A DNA stretch of 64,000 nucleotides, from the NCBI RefSeq assembly GCF_011492945.1, contig NZ_CP045119.1, positions 1,860,001-1,924,000 on the forward strand. The letters run 5' to 3'. Positions 8,828-16,948 of the stretch are shown here, in pieces (position 1 is the stretch's first letter; every line of letters begins with the position of its first letter). The notes beneath the pieces are model-generated. The model saw only the letters and a program-made list of their open reading frames with translations. It made no database searches and was not told the DNA's origin. This stretch comes from Rubrobacter tropicus. GTDB lineage: Bacteria > Actinomycetota > Rubrobacteria > Rubrobacterales > Rubrobacteraceae. The position numbers and the translations under genes are program-made.

Positions 8828-9067
8828 TTGCCGAGTATAGAAGAACTAGAGTCGTGGATAATTACTGGACAAGCGTCAAAATTGCTCGGCTATTCGCGAC
8901 AAGGGACCATCAACCTCGCGAGAGAGAGGCGCGTGAGGGGGGTCTACGTTGGGAAGAACGGTCCGGGGCGCGGGGCTTGGATTTTCGACCCGGCGAGTGT
9001 TGAAGACTTTGTTCGACGGAACGTTGAGCGCGAGGGGAGAGAGATTTCGGAGGACGCAAACCCTTAA
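8828..9067 (+). CDS. Excisionase-like helix-turn-helix protein
   Basis: TTG at 8828 with AAGAAAAGGGG 7-17 bases upstream. 79 residues with a single MerR/excisionase-type winged helix: 'ASKLLGYSRQGTINLARERRVRGVYVGKNGPGRGAWIFDPASVEDFVRR'. Such proteins either direct excision together with an integrase or repress mobile-element promoters. Its divergent neighbour and the repeats at 8736-8761 suggest local autoregulation. Which of the two HTH proteins in this element (this one or 15791-16015) works with the recombinase cannot be told from sequence. Confidence 0.65.
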   Translation: MPSIEELESWIITGQASKLLGYSRQGTINLARERRVRGVYVGKNGPGRGAWIFDPASVEDFVRRNVEREGREISEDANP

Positions 9068-9166
9068 GAGGCCGGCAGGTCGCTGTGTCTCTGGGAGTCC
9101 GGGTAACGAAGCATACCTATGTCGAGCTGAACTTGAGCGGAGTCACAGAAATGAGAGGCGGCGGGG

Positions 9167-9847
9167 CTACTCGACCGTTAACTGCCATTCGTCGCCGGTG
9201 ATATCAGAGGTTCCTACCAGAACTGCTATCTCCTTGGAGAAGCGACTGCCGTTCGGAAAGGAGGCATTGAGGGTTACCCGAGAGCTTCTCATCACCTCCA
9301 ACCCAGCGGCCCCGTCGATCTCCCCCGAGAGCGTCAAGCGGACAGTTCTGCGCGATGGCAGGTCCACGGTGGTAGTAGGGGCCTCCAAAAACTCTTCTGC
9401 GCGGCGAGGTCGGGAATAGTCTTCGTGAGAACGTACCTCACGCCTCATTCGATCCCCCAACGACAACCCTCGGCGCGGTGCGTCTTTGTCTAGCAAATCG
9501 CCCTCTGCGGCAACCTCATTGCCTTTGTAGAAGGTTACGCCGATGCCTTGCAGCGCCGTGTCCAAATCCTTTTCGTTGAACAACTCAAGGCTGATCGAGT
9601 AAGAGGCCGTGACGGATTGGTAGTGCTCCGGATTCTTATCGTAAGGCGAGTAACCGGGAACGGCCGTGTTCACCGTTCGTGTACCGCCGCTATTTACGCC
9701 CTCCGGATACGTCACCTCCCAAGCATGAACCTTTATTCGGACGTCTCCCCACTCTCGAAGGACGCGCAATGCGGCCTGCCCAGCAATGGTCAACAGGCTA
9801 CCGACGACTGCGCCCAACAGGGAGCTAACTATTGTGATCGTCCCCAA
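9167..9847 (-). CDS. Unknown protein with one N-terminal membrane helix
   Basis: 226 residues. The N-terminus (MGTITIVSSLLGAVVGSLLTIAGQAAL, about 1-27) is a signal anchor. The remaining ~200 residues look beta-rich, ending with 'TLNASFPNGSRFSKEIAVLVGTSDITGDEWQLTVE', consistent with an immunoglobulin- or jelly-roll-like soluble domain. No family recognised. It follows the long 953-aa gene on the same strand after about 130 bases and may be the last gene of that transcript. Confidence 0.6.
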   Translation of the reverse strand: MGTITIVSSLLGAVVGSLLTIAGQAALRVLREWGDVRIKVHAWEVTYPEGVNSGGTRTVNTAVPGYSPYDKNPEHYQSVTASYSISLELFNEKDLDTALQGIGVTFYKGNEVAAEGDLLDKDAPRRGLSLGDRMRREVRSHEDYSRPRRAEEFLEAPTTTVDLPSRRTVRLTLSGEIDGAAGLEVMRSSRVTLNASFPNGSRFSKEIAVLVGTSDITGDEWQLTVE

Positions 9848-9976
9848 TAGCTTCTTGCCATGAGGACGAGAACACCTTCTCTCATGGGCAAAGCGTACCC
9901 CAACGCGATGTCTGACGCTTGATGGCGAGCAAGCGGTGAAGGCAATAGAAGGGGAAACGGTAGAGGAGATCGGCGG

Positions 9977-12838
9977 TCAGCCCCCACCATAAATCGGTTT
10001 GTCGTTCAAGTTCTTTTTTCCCGTGTTCGTGGCGTGGGCGTGCTGGGATTCCGTGGTCGAACCCGCCGCGCCCTGGGGGTTTCTCACGTCTTTGACCTCA
10101 AAATACTTGGAAGCCCTTTCGGAGAGGTCTATCTCCGCCTTGTAGCCGGCCTTCTCGCCCTTGCCGGGCTCTCCCAAGTTTAAGCCTCCCTTCTCCCCGA
10201 GGTAAGCCTGGCCGCGAATGTCCTGCAAGTTGTAATCCGCAACCGTCAGGTTCTTTCCGCCGACCCGGATCTTCTGTTTGCCCTGGTTCAGCCTCTTCAG
10301 CAAATCGGGGTCGCCGAGAGCGTCGGCGAGAGTCTTGTCGCCCTTCCCGGCGAGCCTTACGTTTTCGAGATCTATGTCTTTGTTCTGGCCGACCAGCCGG
10401 CCGACGGCCCCGTCGCCCTTCGCCTGGTCCCTAGAGGCGCGGTAGAGCTTGTTGGCGTCCCACTGGTCGTAGGTGAGGCCGTCGCCGCTCCACTTCCCGC
10501 TCCCTATGCCTTTGGCGGCGAGGGATTGCTGCTTCTCCTTCTTTTTTCTTTCTTTCTGTTGGGTCTCGAATTCCTTTCTGGCGTTGTCGGGGGTGATGTT
10601 CGGGTTGGTTATCATCTCGGCGACCTCATCGACGCTCATGCCCTTGAACGCGCTCGCCCACGGTTCCATCTGCATCGCCATTTGCAGTTGGTAACGTCCG
10701 TTCGTGCTCAGGTTGCCGTCGGGGGCCATCTCGACCATCCCGCCGAGCTGCTTGGCAAGTTCGATCCTGCCGGCCGCCATGGCCCCCGGATCTTGCTGTT
10801 CGGGGCTTAAAGACGGGTCCATGCCCATCATCATCATCGCCATCGGGTCGTTCATCATCGCGGCGTCGGACTCGATCATCTTGCCCACGGTGCCGGCGTT
10901 CTGGAAGAGCAAGTCGGCTTCTTCTCCGCCGCGAGACATCAAGCCGCTGTAGGCGAGGGCACTCTCTGGAGCCTCGGCGTAGCCACTAACGGGACCGAGG
11001 GTTTCTATTGCCTGCCCAACGTACCCCGAAATATCCTGCTGCGTCAGTCCCCGTCCCGCTTGGCTCTGAATCATTGAGGCGACGTATCGGGCGGTTTCCA
11101 CGCCACCTAGAGATCCCGTGGAGCCCGCCCGTTCCAACTGCGCCACCAAGGCAGGGGCCAAATTGAAGTCGGCGACCACGCGAGATAGGGGCTCGACCTT
11201 CTCGGCCGCCGATTCGACCGAATCTCCGAGCCTAAGCAGTTCGTCCGTGAGGGCCGAGATTTGTGCCGGGTCGAGAAACGGGTTCTTAAGGCGGGCCCGG
11301 TTCTGGGACTCCCTTAAACCGCCGGCTCCTCCAGACGCCCAGAAGGGCGTCGCGACCTGCAAAGCCTGGAGCAAATTGTTCTGTGCTCCCTCACCTTGAA
11401 GGTTCTCGCCCGAGATTGCTTCCGCCTGCTTCGCGAACGCGACCTGGTCGGCGTAGGGGTCCATAACTCCTCCCACGACCTTACTCGCACCGTAACCCAA
11501 ACCGAGACCGACGGCCGTTCCCACGGGGCCGCCGAGGGACCCCGCGAGCCCACCAATGCCTGGCAACGTAGACGTGACGGCGTTCGTTACTGAACCCGCG
11601 CCAGTCCTCCCGCTCATGGCGGTCAGGTCGGCTGTTGCCGATAGTCCGGCAAATCCGAGAGCGGCGGGCCCCAATGCCCTCAACGCTCCGCTGTTAATTA
11701 CTTTGCCGGCCATCTGTCCTGCCCTCGAATCTCCGAGGAGGCTCCCGGCCTTGCCCGCCGCTCCTGCTGCCGCACCTAACCCCATAGGCACCGCACCGCC
11801 CTGCTGTTCCTGCTGGGGATTTACTGGATACCCGAAAGCGGTCTCGGTACCCTGATCGGCGCTGCGTGCGGTAATCACGTCTGCGGCAAGGGCCTGTCCC
11901 CGAACGGGGTCGTTGACTATTTCTTCCCGATTGTTGACGTACTCTGCTGCTTCTTCGGGTTTTAGGAAACCTTTCTCACGGAGGGCTCTGAGGTCCTCCA
12001 AGTAAGGCTGCTCTCCTTCGTCTTTCCAACGCGACAGTAATTCGCCCTGCTCTTCCGCCTTTAACTTGTATTGCTGCTCTATTTCTTGGGCGCGGGTTCT
12101 GGCTTTCTCTAGGGCCACCTCCTCCAGCTTCCGGCGGAACAGGTCTTGCTCCTCGCCGACTACCTTCTCTGCCGCCTCCTGGTACAGTTCTCCCTCGTCG
12201 CCGCCGGACTTGTTCCTGACGAAGCGTGCGAAGCCGCTTGGCGCTTTCTGTCCCGACTCTTTCAAGACCCTGTTCAGGTCTTCCTGGTTGCCGCTGCCGA
12301 CGAGTCCTCGGATCAACTGTTCCGTTGGGGCAGTCTTCATGGTTTGCTGGCGTTCTTGCTCACCCAGATTCCGGTAGTCGTAAGACAGCCGGGCGGCCAT
12401 TTGCGGGCTGACGGTTTCGTCTATCTCCGAGGCCACGGTGGCGTGTTGACGATACACTTGATTAACAGCCTGATCGAGGCCCGACGTGTCCACCGAACGC
12501 ACCCTCTCGCCCTCGACGCGGCTCTTGACACCGAAGGACCGTCCCAGCTTCTTCGAGAGGCCGTCCACCTGCATGTCGATCTTGGTCAGATCATCGAGGG
12601 TTAGGTTCTCCGGGCCGGCCTCAAGTTTGCGGTTGACCTCGGCACGGAGTTTAGAGAGTTGTTCGTGCTCTACCTCCGTTTTCAAACGGCGGACGAACAG
12701 ATCGTGGGCCTTTATATAGTCTTCGCCTTCACTGAGGCCACGGGCACGATTGTAAGAACTCTCGGCCTGCTTGCTCCTCTCGGAATTTGGACCCGAGAAG
12801 AGGGACTGTATAAGATCCAACACGTCGGAATTTATCAT
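9977..12838 (-). CDS. 953-aa tape-measure-like or internal virion-like protein
   Basis: Residues 1-320 are highly charged and helical, with coiled-coil stretches such as 'QDLFRRKLEEVALEKARTRAQEIEQQYKLKAEEQGELL'. Residues about 350-470 form a Gly/Ala-rich hydrophobic block ('GLGAAAGAAGKAGSLLG', 'GFAGLSATADLTAMSG', 'GIGGLAGSLGGPVGTAVG') that could span a membrane. The rest is helical, with a Met-rich patch ('MMNDPMAMMMMGMDPSL') and a polar C-terminus. Long helical regions around a hydrophobic core are typical of phage tail tape-measure proteins, but I see no lysozyme or peptidase motif and no tail genes nearby. It is the largest gene of the minus-strand series and begins 65 bases after the beta-rich gene. 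Role uncertain. Confidence 0.6.
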   Translation of the reverse strand: MINSDVLDLIQSLFSGPNSERSKQAESSYNRARGLSEGEDYIKAHDLFVRRLKTEVEHEQLSKLRAEVNRKLEAGPENLTLDDLTKIDMQVDGLSKKLGRSFGVKSRVEGERVRSVDTSGLDQAVNQVYRQHATVASEIDETVSPQMAARLSYDYRNLGEQERQQTMKTAPTEQLIRGLVGSGNQEDLNRVLKESGQKAPSGFARFVRNKSGGDEGELYQEAAEKVVGEEQDLFRRKLEEVALEKARTRAQEIEQQYKLKAEEQGELLSRWKDEGEQPYLEDLRALREKGFLKPEEAAEYVNNREEIVNDPVRGQALAADVITARSADQGTETAFGYPVNPQQEQQGGAVPMGLGAAAGAAGKAGSLLGDSRAGQMAGKVINSGALRALGPAALGFAGLSATADLTAMSGRTGAGSVTNAVTSTLPGIGGLAGSLGGPVGTAVGLGLGYGASKVVGGVMDPYADQVAFAKQAEAISGENLQGEGAQNNLLQALQVATPFWASGGAGGLRESQNRARLKNPFLDPAQISALTDELLRLGDSVESAAEKVEPLSRVVADFNLAPALVAQLERAGSTGSLGGVETARYVASMIQSQAGRGLTQQDISGYVGQAIETLGPVSGYAEAPESALAYSGLMSRGGEEADLLFQNAGTVGKMIESDAAMMNDPMAMMMMGMDPSLSPEQQDPGAMAAGRIELAKQLGGMVEMAPDGNLSTNGRYQLQMAMQMEPWASAFKGMSVDEVAEMITNPNITPDNARKEFETQQKERKKKEKQQSLAAKGIGSGKWSGDGLTYDQWDANKLYRASRDQAKGDGAVGRLVGQNKDIDLENVRLAGKGDKTLADALGDPDLLKRLNQGKQKIRVGGKNLTVADYNLQDIRGQAYLGEKGGLNLGEPGKGEKAGYKAEIDLSERASKYFEVKDVRNPQGAAGSTTESQHAHATNTGKKNLNDKPIYGGG

Positions 12839-12903
12839 TTGTATGCTTTCTTTCTGGGTTTATCGAGACGAGCTGGGCATAGGGATCTCATAGCCATAAA
12901 CGT

Positions 12904-13302
12904 TCATGGAGTCTCCCGGACGTCCCCGACAACCCACAACGACACGGAGCGGTCGTCGACGGGGACCTCCTCGTAGACCGTCCTCGTCCTTGTCCAGAAG
13001 CGGGTGGACTGGCCGTCGATTACGGAAAGGGCGACCGAGGGGGACCAGGTGACGGGTCCTGCGGCGGGGTCCTCTGCGGAGAGTTCCCAGTAGGAGGCGG
13101 TCGTGCCACGGAAAGAGAGCGCGGCCTCCTCGCAGTAGTTGCCGGCCGGAAGCGACAGGTTCAGGGCGACGGGTTCTGAAGGGGCGGGAGAGGGGTTTGT
13201 GGAGTCCAGAAACAGGTAGACGGGGTTGTAGCCGGGATCGGAAGAATCGTTGGAGGAGGAGACGTTAGAGCCATTGTCGGCGAACGTGACTATGAACTCC
13301 AC
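12904..13302 (-). CDS. Beta-rich small protein, possible structural component
   Basis: GTG at 13302, one base after the previous stop, with ACGGAGGTCG at ideal spacing. 132 residues, Ser/Pro/Thr-rich, with alternating hydrophobic beta strands ('NYCEEAALSFRG', 'SVALSVIDGQSTRFWTRTR', 'SVSLWVVGDV'). The composition resembles small phage head or tail decoration proteins, but no family is recognised. Translational coupling to 13304-13903 argues that they act together. Confidence 0.6.
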   Translation of the reverse strand: MEFIVTFADNGSNVSSSNDSSDPGYNPVYLFLDSTNPSPAPSEPVALNLSLPAGNYCEEAALSFRGTTASYWELSAEDPAAGPVTWSPSVALSVIDGQSTRFWTRTRTVYEEVPVDDRSVSLWVVGDVRETP

Positions 13303-13303
13303 G

Positions 13304-13903
13304 CTAAATCGACCTCCGTTCGGCTTGAGTCAACCGTCTGTTGAGCAGGCCGCCGACCTCACGGAATAGCCGCTTGTCCTCCTCGATCTGACGTTGTACG
13401 GCCTCGGAGTCGAACGGGTCGTGGTGCAAAATTTTCTCTTGAAGCAGTAACTCCTCCAGTTCGGGATCTCCGGGAGAGGCGCGGTAGATTTCAAGTACCG
13501 AAGGGCTTCCGAGGAAATCGCCTATCCTGATCTCACACCGTTTCCCGACAAGTTTGCCGAGGTCAAGGTCAATCCGTTCGTTCTCTTCTAGCGGACGGCC
13601 CAAGAGACTTTCGACCCAGCTCCTGCCTTCAGTCTCGCTCGACAAGTCGTTCTCGACGTCGCCGGATACCTCCGTCCCCGCCCACTCGCCGCAGAGTATC
13701 TCGAAGTAGAAGGCGATAAGGTCATCTGTATCCTCCAGACCGGTTAGTCTTGCCGCGTACCTCCCGCTGAGGATCTTGGGTTCGTCAGGGTCGCGGCGGC
13801 AGAGATACTCGAACTCGGCGGGATCGTCGAAGGAGGCACCGTCAGCCAAGAGGGCGAGCCCTCTTTCGATTCCAGAGAGTCGTTCGTTGAGATCCACGTT
13901 CAC
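13304..13903 (-). CDS. DUF669-like phage replication-associated protein
   Basis: 199 residues. The central part 'ILSGRYAARLTGLEDTDDLIAFYFEILCGEWAGTEVSGDVENDLS' followed by 'LLGRPLEENERIDLDLGKLVGKRCEIRIGD' resembles the DUF669-type proteins of phage recombination or replication modules, which are thought to adopt an OB-like fold and bind single-stranded DNA. This is recognition by pattern, not by search. The start codon overlaps the nuclease-like stop (ATGA), so the two are translationally coupled. Confidence 0.55.
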   Translation of the reverse strand: MNVDLNERLSGIERGLALLADGASFDDPAEFEYLCRRDPDEPKILSGRYAARLTGLEDTDDLIAFYFEILCGEWAGTEVSGDVENDLSSETEGRSWVESLLGRPLEENERIDLDLGKLVGKRCEIRIGDFLGSPSVLEIYRASPGDPELEELLLQEKILHHDPFDSEAVQRQIEEDKRLFREVGGLLNRRLTQAERRSI

Positions 13904-14502
13904 TGATCCTTTCGGGAGTTTGTCGCGGCGGGTATTTCTTCGTCAGGGGCGATAGCTTCGTTCGGGCGGGAAGGCTCGGCGAAAGGGTCTCCCTCCCAGG
14001 TGATAACCATGGCCTCTTTGAGAGCCCGCCAGACCTCCTTCCTAGGGACAGCCACCGAGACAGTCGTGTATCCGTCGTTCTTGGCCTCAATCCTGGGGTA
14101 CTGCGCGATCCATGCCTTGTGATTCGCTTCCCAAGTGTGTCGCAGCAGTTGGAAATGAAGCAGGTAGCACTTCTTGGCGGGAACGACAACATACGACACA
14201 AAGTCACAGTTGAGATCCTTGGAGATCCAGCCCGGAGTTTTCCTCTCGTATGAGGAATGGTATTCGAGGAGGAAGTCGCCATAGTCTTTCTGACGAACCT
14301 TCTCGTCGACCTTGACGATCGAGCCGTCGGAAAGAATCAGGAGGCGATCGATGCCAGCCCTTTGCGCCCAACCATCTTCTGTTATCGGTTCTGCGGAGAC
14401 AAGACCGGGAAAGCGTTTCTTATAAAGATCAAACCAGAACGGAGAGTCTTCGAGATCCTTACTCTTTTTGAGGCTCTGCTGGAAATTGTGGATCTTTCTC
14501 AC
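13900..14502 (-). CDS. PD-(D/E)XK-like nuclease domain protein
   Basis: 200 residues. The segment 'GIDRLLILSDGSIVKVDEKVRQKDYGDFLLEY' fits the PD-(D/E)XK core: an Asp after a hydrophobic strand, a beta hairpin, and a (V)DEK motif on the next strand with a conserved Tyr/Gln helix following. Downstream strands ('CDFVSYVVVPAKKCYLLHF') fit the fold. Catalytic residues would be the Asp of GIDR and Glu/Lys of VDEK. In phage-type modules such proteins act as resolvases or recombination exonucleases. Its start overlaps the stop of the ParB-MT-A70 gene by four bases (ATGA), and its stop overlaps the next start. Confidence 0.6.
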   Translation of the reverse strand: MRKIHNFQQSLKKSKDLEDSPFWFDLYKKRFPGLVSAEPITEDGWAQRAGIDRLLILSDGSIVKVDEKVRQKDYGDFLLEYHSSYERKTPGWISKDLNCDFVSYVVVPAKKCYLLHFQLLRHTWEANHKAWIAQYPRIEAKNDGYTTVSVAVPRKEVWRALKEAMVITWEGDPFAEPSRPNEAIAPDEEIPAATNSRKDQ

Positions 14503-15794
14503 GAGGCGGCCCCCAGGACCTCGTTTCCCCAGGCGTCGAAGCCAGGGCGAGCACCCCTCGCGAAGAGCTCGACCTTACTTTCATCCTGGTACATCCGCTC
14601 TATTACCTTGTAGAAATTCTCCGTTTTCGCGGAGTGATTCTTGCGATCACCGTAGAAGACTGAGGACGGCCGGTCGGAGGGTTCGGGTACTGGAGGGTTG
14701 CCCCTCTTGCCAATCAGAACAAGTTCGTGCTGCTGGCGAGCGTAGTAACCCATTCCGATTCTGTTCTTGACCCATACCATGCAGGTTCTGTAGTCGAACC
14801 CCCACGCCTCCATGACCTCCAGCGCCTCTGTTAGCTTTGGGGAAGTGGCCCACAAGAAGAGGACTGCGTCCGCCTCCGCAGGGACTTCTAACGCTTTGAT
14901 CTCTTCGAGGCGCATGGTCGGATACTGATTTTCCACGCGGCGTGAGTCGGAGGTCGAGAACGAGTATTTCCAGGGTGGGTCCGCTACGAGGACCTCGTAG
15001 CGGCGATCGAGGGGCGGGGCTTCGCGCAAGGTAGCCCTGTGGGACTCGCGCCTCGCTTCCCTCTCGACCCTGTCCTGTTCCCTCTTCATTTCTTCGTAGA
15101 CCTTGAAAGTGTTGCCGCCCTCTTCGGTCAGGGCCGCGAGAGCCACCTCGGCCGCCACCTCGTCGCCGCGCTTTTTGGTGATGTTAGCGAGATGGTCTAA
15201 CTGCGTGGTGCTGTTGAGTAGGTTGCGGGTCTTATCGTCGGTGGCGTCTGCGTGATCGAGGATCGCCGAAGTTTCCGGCCCCAGCCTGCCGATCTTGTGG
15301 CGGCGTTGGTAGGTGCGTTCGCTCATGCCGGCTTCGCCCGCCAGACGCTCGTTGGTAAGGGGTGACACCGTGTCGCCCCTAGAATTAGAATGTCGATTGT
15401 CTCCAGATTGCGCCCTCTCGTTCCGAGCGTCGAGTATTCTTTCCCGCTCGGCGACGTGGCGGGACTGCTCCCAGACGGTGAGGTCGTTGCGGCAGAGGTT
15501 CTCGTCTATCTCGGCGAGGCGTGCCTCGATCTCGTCGTAGTCTCTTATCTCGGCCCTTATCGTCTCCCAGCCCAAAATCCCCGCCGCCTCGTACCTGTGA
15601 AGACCGGCGACGAGGGTGAGATCGGGCGTGAGGATGATGGGGGAGAGCTGGCCTCGCTCACGCATGCTCTCGGCCAGAGGAGAGGGATCGTGGCGTTGCT
15701 CCCGCACGCGCCCATCCGGGACGAGGATGTCGTCAAGAGAGATGTCGCGAGTGATCGGGTGGCCCGAGGTCTCCACCGGGGCCAGCCCCATCAC
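14499..15794 (-). CDS. ParB N-terminal domain fused to MT-A70 adenine methyltransferase
   Basis: 431 residues. Residues about 15-115 form a ParB/Srx-like domain ('ISLDDILVPDGRVREQRHD', 'LAESMRERGQLSPIILTPDLTLVAGLHRYEAAGILGWETI'). A helical ParB-type HTH region follows ('LAGEAGMSERTYQRRHKIGRL'). Residues about 262-431 are an MT-A70 methyltransferase with the catalytic DPPW ('VLVADPPWKYSF'), 'VLFLWATSPKLTEALEVMEAWGFDYRTCMVWVKNR' and 'QQHELVLIGKRG'. It is expected to make N6-methyladenine in DNA using SAM. Such fusions occur on phages and integrative elements and may guide methylation to ParB-like sites or protect the element from restriction. Start GTG 15794 or ATG 15791; both overlap the upstream stop. 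Confidence 0.85.
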   Translation of the reverse strand: MMGLAPVETSGHPITRDISLDDILVPDGRVREQRHDPSPLAESMRERGQLSPIILTPDLTLVAGLHRYEAAGILGWETIRAEIRDYDEIEARLAEIDENLCRNDLTVWEQSRHVAERERILDARNERAQSGDNRHSNSRGDTVSPLTNERLAGEAGMSERTYQRRHKIGRLGPETSAILDHADATDDKTRNLLNSTTQLDHLANITKKRGDEVAAEVALAALTEEGGNTFKVYEEMKREQDRVEREARRESHRATLREAPPLDRRYEVLVADPPWKYSFSTSDSRRVENQYPTMRLEEIKALEVPAEADAVLFLWATSPKLTEALEVMEAWGFDYRTCMVWVKNRIGMGYYARQQHELVLIGKRGNPPVPEPSDRPSSVFYGDRKNHSAKTENFYKVIERMYQDESKVELFARGARPGFDAWGNEVLGAAS

Positions 15795-16015
15795 GCTTCC
15801 ACCTTAGCGTAGGGGTGGTTCTGGACGTATTCGAGCAGGCTCGCCTTGTTGACTCTCACGGTCCTCCCGAGACGGACGGCCCTGATCTCCCCTCCGGAGG
15901 AAGAGAGAAGTTCGTAACTCTTGTTCTTTGACAACGAGAACATCCGGCCAATTTCGTCGACAGAGATCCACTCGTCCCTCGCCAAGATCAACTCGTCTCG
16001 CGTGTTCGTCTGCAA
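15791..16015 (-). CDS. Excisionase-family helix-turn-helix protein
   Basis: 74 residues with a single winged-helix domain: 'ISVDEIGRMFSLSKNKSYELLSSSGGEIRAVRLGRTVRVNKASLLEYVQNHP', the standard excisionase/HTH_17 pattern. It is the first gene of the tightly coupled series running to about 9977 and overlaps the next start by four bases. It may regulate this operon or serve as the directionality factor for the recombinase at 23426. Confidence 0.75.
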   Translation of the reverse strand: MQTNTRDELILARDEWISVDEIGRMFSLSKNKSYELLSSSGGEIRAVRLGRTVRVNKASLLEYVQNHPYAKVEA

Positions 16016-16198
16016 CTGAGACCTCCTAGAAGGATTGGGTGTCAGTTACTAGTTGTGAAAACGGGGGTCGTGGTATCCCTTCTCGTCACTTTGTGTCCGG
16101 AGGGCTAAAGAGGTGTTCGTCGAGGCAGATGTTTTGTGCCCCTTGTTTCCCTACAATGAACGCGTAGGCTTCCGGTTGAAGGCGGGGAGGAGGCGCTG

Positions 16199-16948
16199 GT
16201 GTCCAGCACGAAAACGGCGATAGAGTGGACCGACAAAACCTGGAACCCGACCACCGGCTGCAACAAAGTGAGCCCGGGGTGTAAACACTGCTACGCCGAA
16301 ACCATCACCAAACGCTTCACGCAGCACTTCCCCAACGGCTTCGACTTCACCCTCCACCCGGAGCGGCTGGACGATCCGAGGCGTTGGCGCAAGCCGAGCC
16401 GGGTATTCGTCAACTCCATGAGTGACCTGTTCCACGAGCGGATGCCCTTCCCACTGCTGGAGAGCATTTTCCGTGTGATGGAGGAGTGTCCGCGCCATGT
16501 CTTCCAGATCCTCACTAAACGCCACGAGCGGCTCGCGGAGCTTGCGCCCGAGCTGGATTGGCCCCGTAACGTATGGATGGGCGTCTCCGTGGAGAACCAG
16601 GACTACGCCCACCGGGCGGACTACCTGAGGCGGGTCCCGGCGGCCGTCAGGTTTCTCTCCTGCGAGCCGCTCTTGGGACCTTTAGACCTCGACCTCGAAG
16701 GCATCCACTGGGCGATAGTCGGCGGGGAGTCCGGGCGCGGCCACCGCCCGATCGAGGCCGGGTGGGTGCGGGACATCCGCACCCAGGCGCGTAACGCCGG
16801 CGCCGCCTTCTTCTTCAAGCAGTGGGGCGGACTCCACCCGAAGGCGGGGGGACGGGAGCTGGACGGGCGCGTCTACGACGAGATGCCGTCCGCCTGGTCG
16901 GCACACCTCCGCGCCCTAGACGAGGCGGGGCTGGCCGCCGCCACGTAG
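16199..16948 (+). CDS. Three-Cys-motif (phage Gp37/Gp68, DUF5131) family protein
   Basis: GTG at 16199 with GGCGGGGAGGAGG upstream. 249 residues. 'TAIEWTDKTWNPTTGCNKVS' is followed by PGCKHCYAE, giving Cys21-x6-Cys28-x2-Cys31, plus 'VFVNSMSDLFHE', 'RVFLSCEPLLGPL'-type and 'WAIVGGESGRGHRPI' blocks. These are hallmarks of the Gp37/Gp68 (DUF5131) family, whose cysteine cluster resembles a radical-SAM iron-sulfur site. The partner gene tcmP is next to it, as is usual for the family, but here on the opposite strand with 33 bases of shared 3' end. The reaction is unknown. Both may act in anti-phage defence or in modification of a nucleic acid or protein; that is inference. Confidence 0.85.
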   Translation: MSSTKTAIEWTDKTWNPTTGCNKVSPGCKHCYAETITKRFTQHFPNGFDFTLHPERLDDPRRWRKPSRVFVNSMSDLFHERMPFPLLESIFRVMEECPRHVFQILTKRHERLAELAPELDWPRNVWMGVSVENQDYAHRADYLRRVPAAVRFLSCEPLLGPLDLDLEGIHWAIVGGESGRGHRPIEAGWVRDIRTQARNAGAAFFFKQWGGLHPKAGGRELDGRVYDEMPSAWSAHLRALDEAGLAAAT

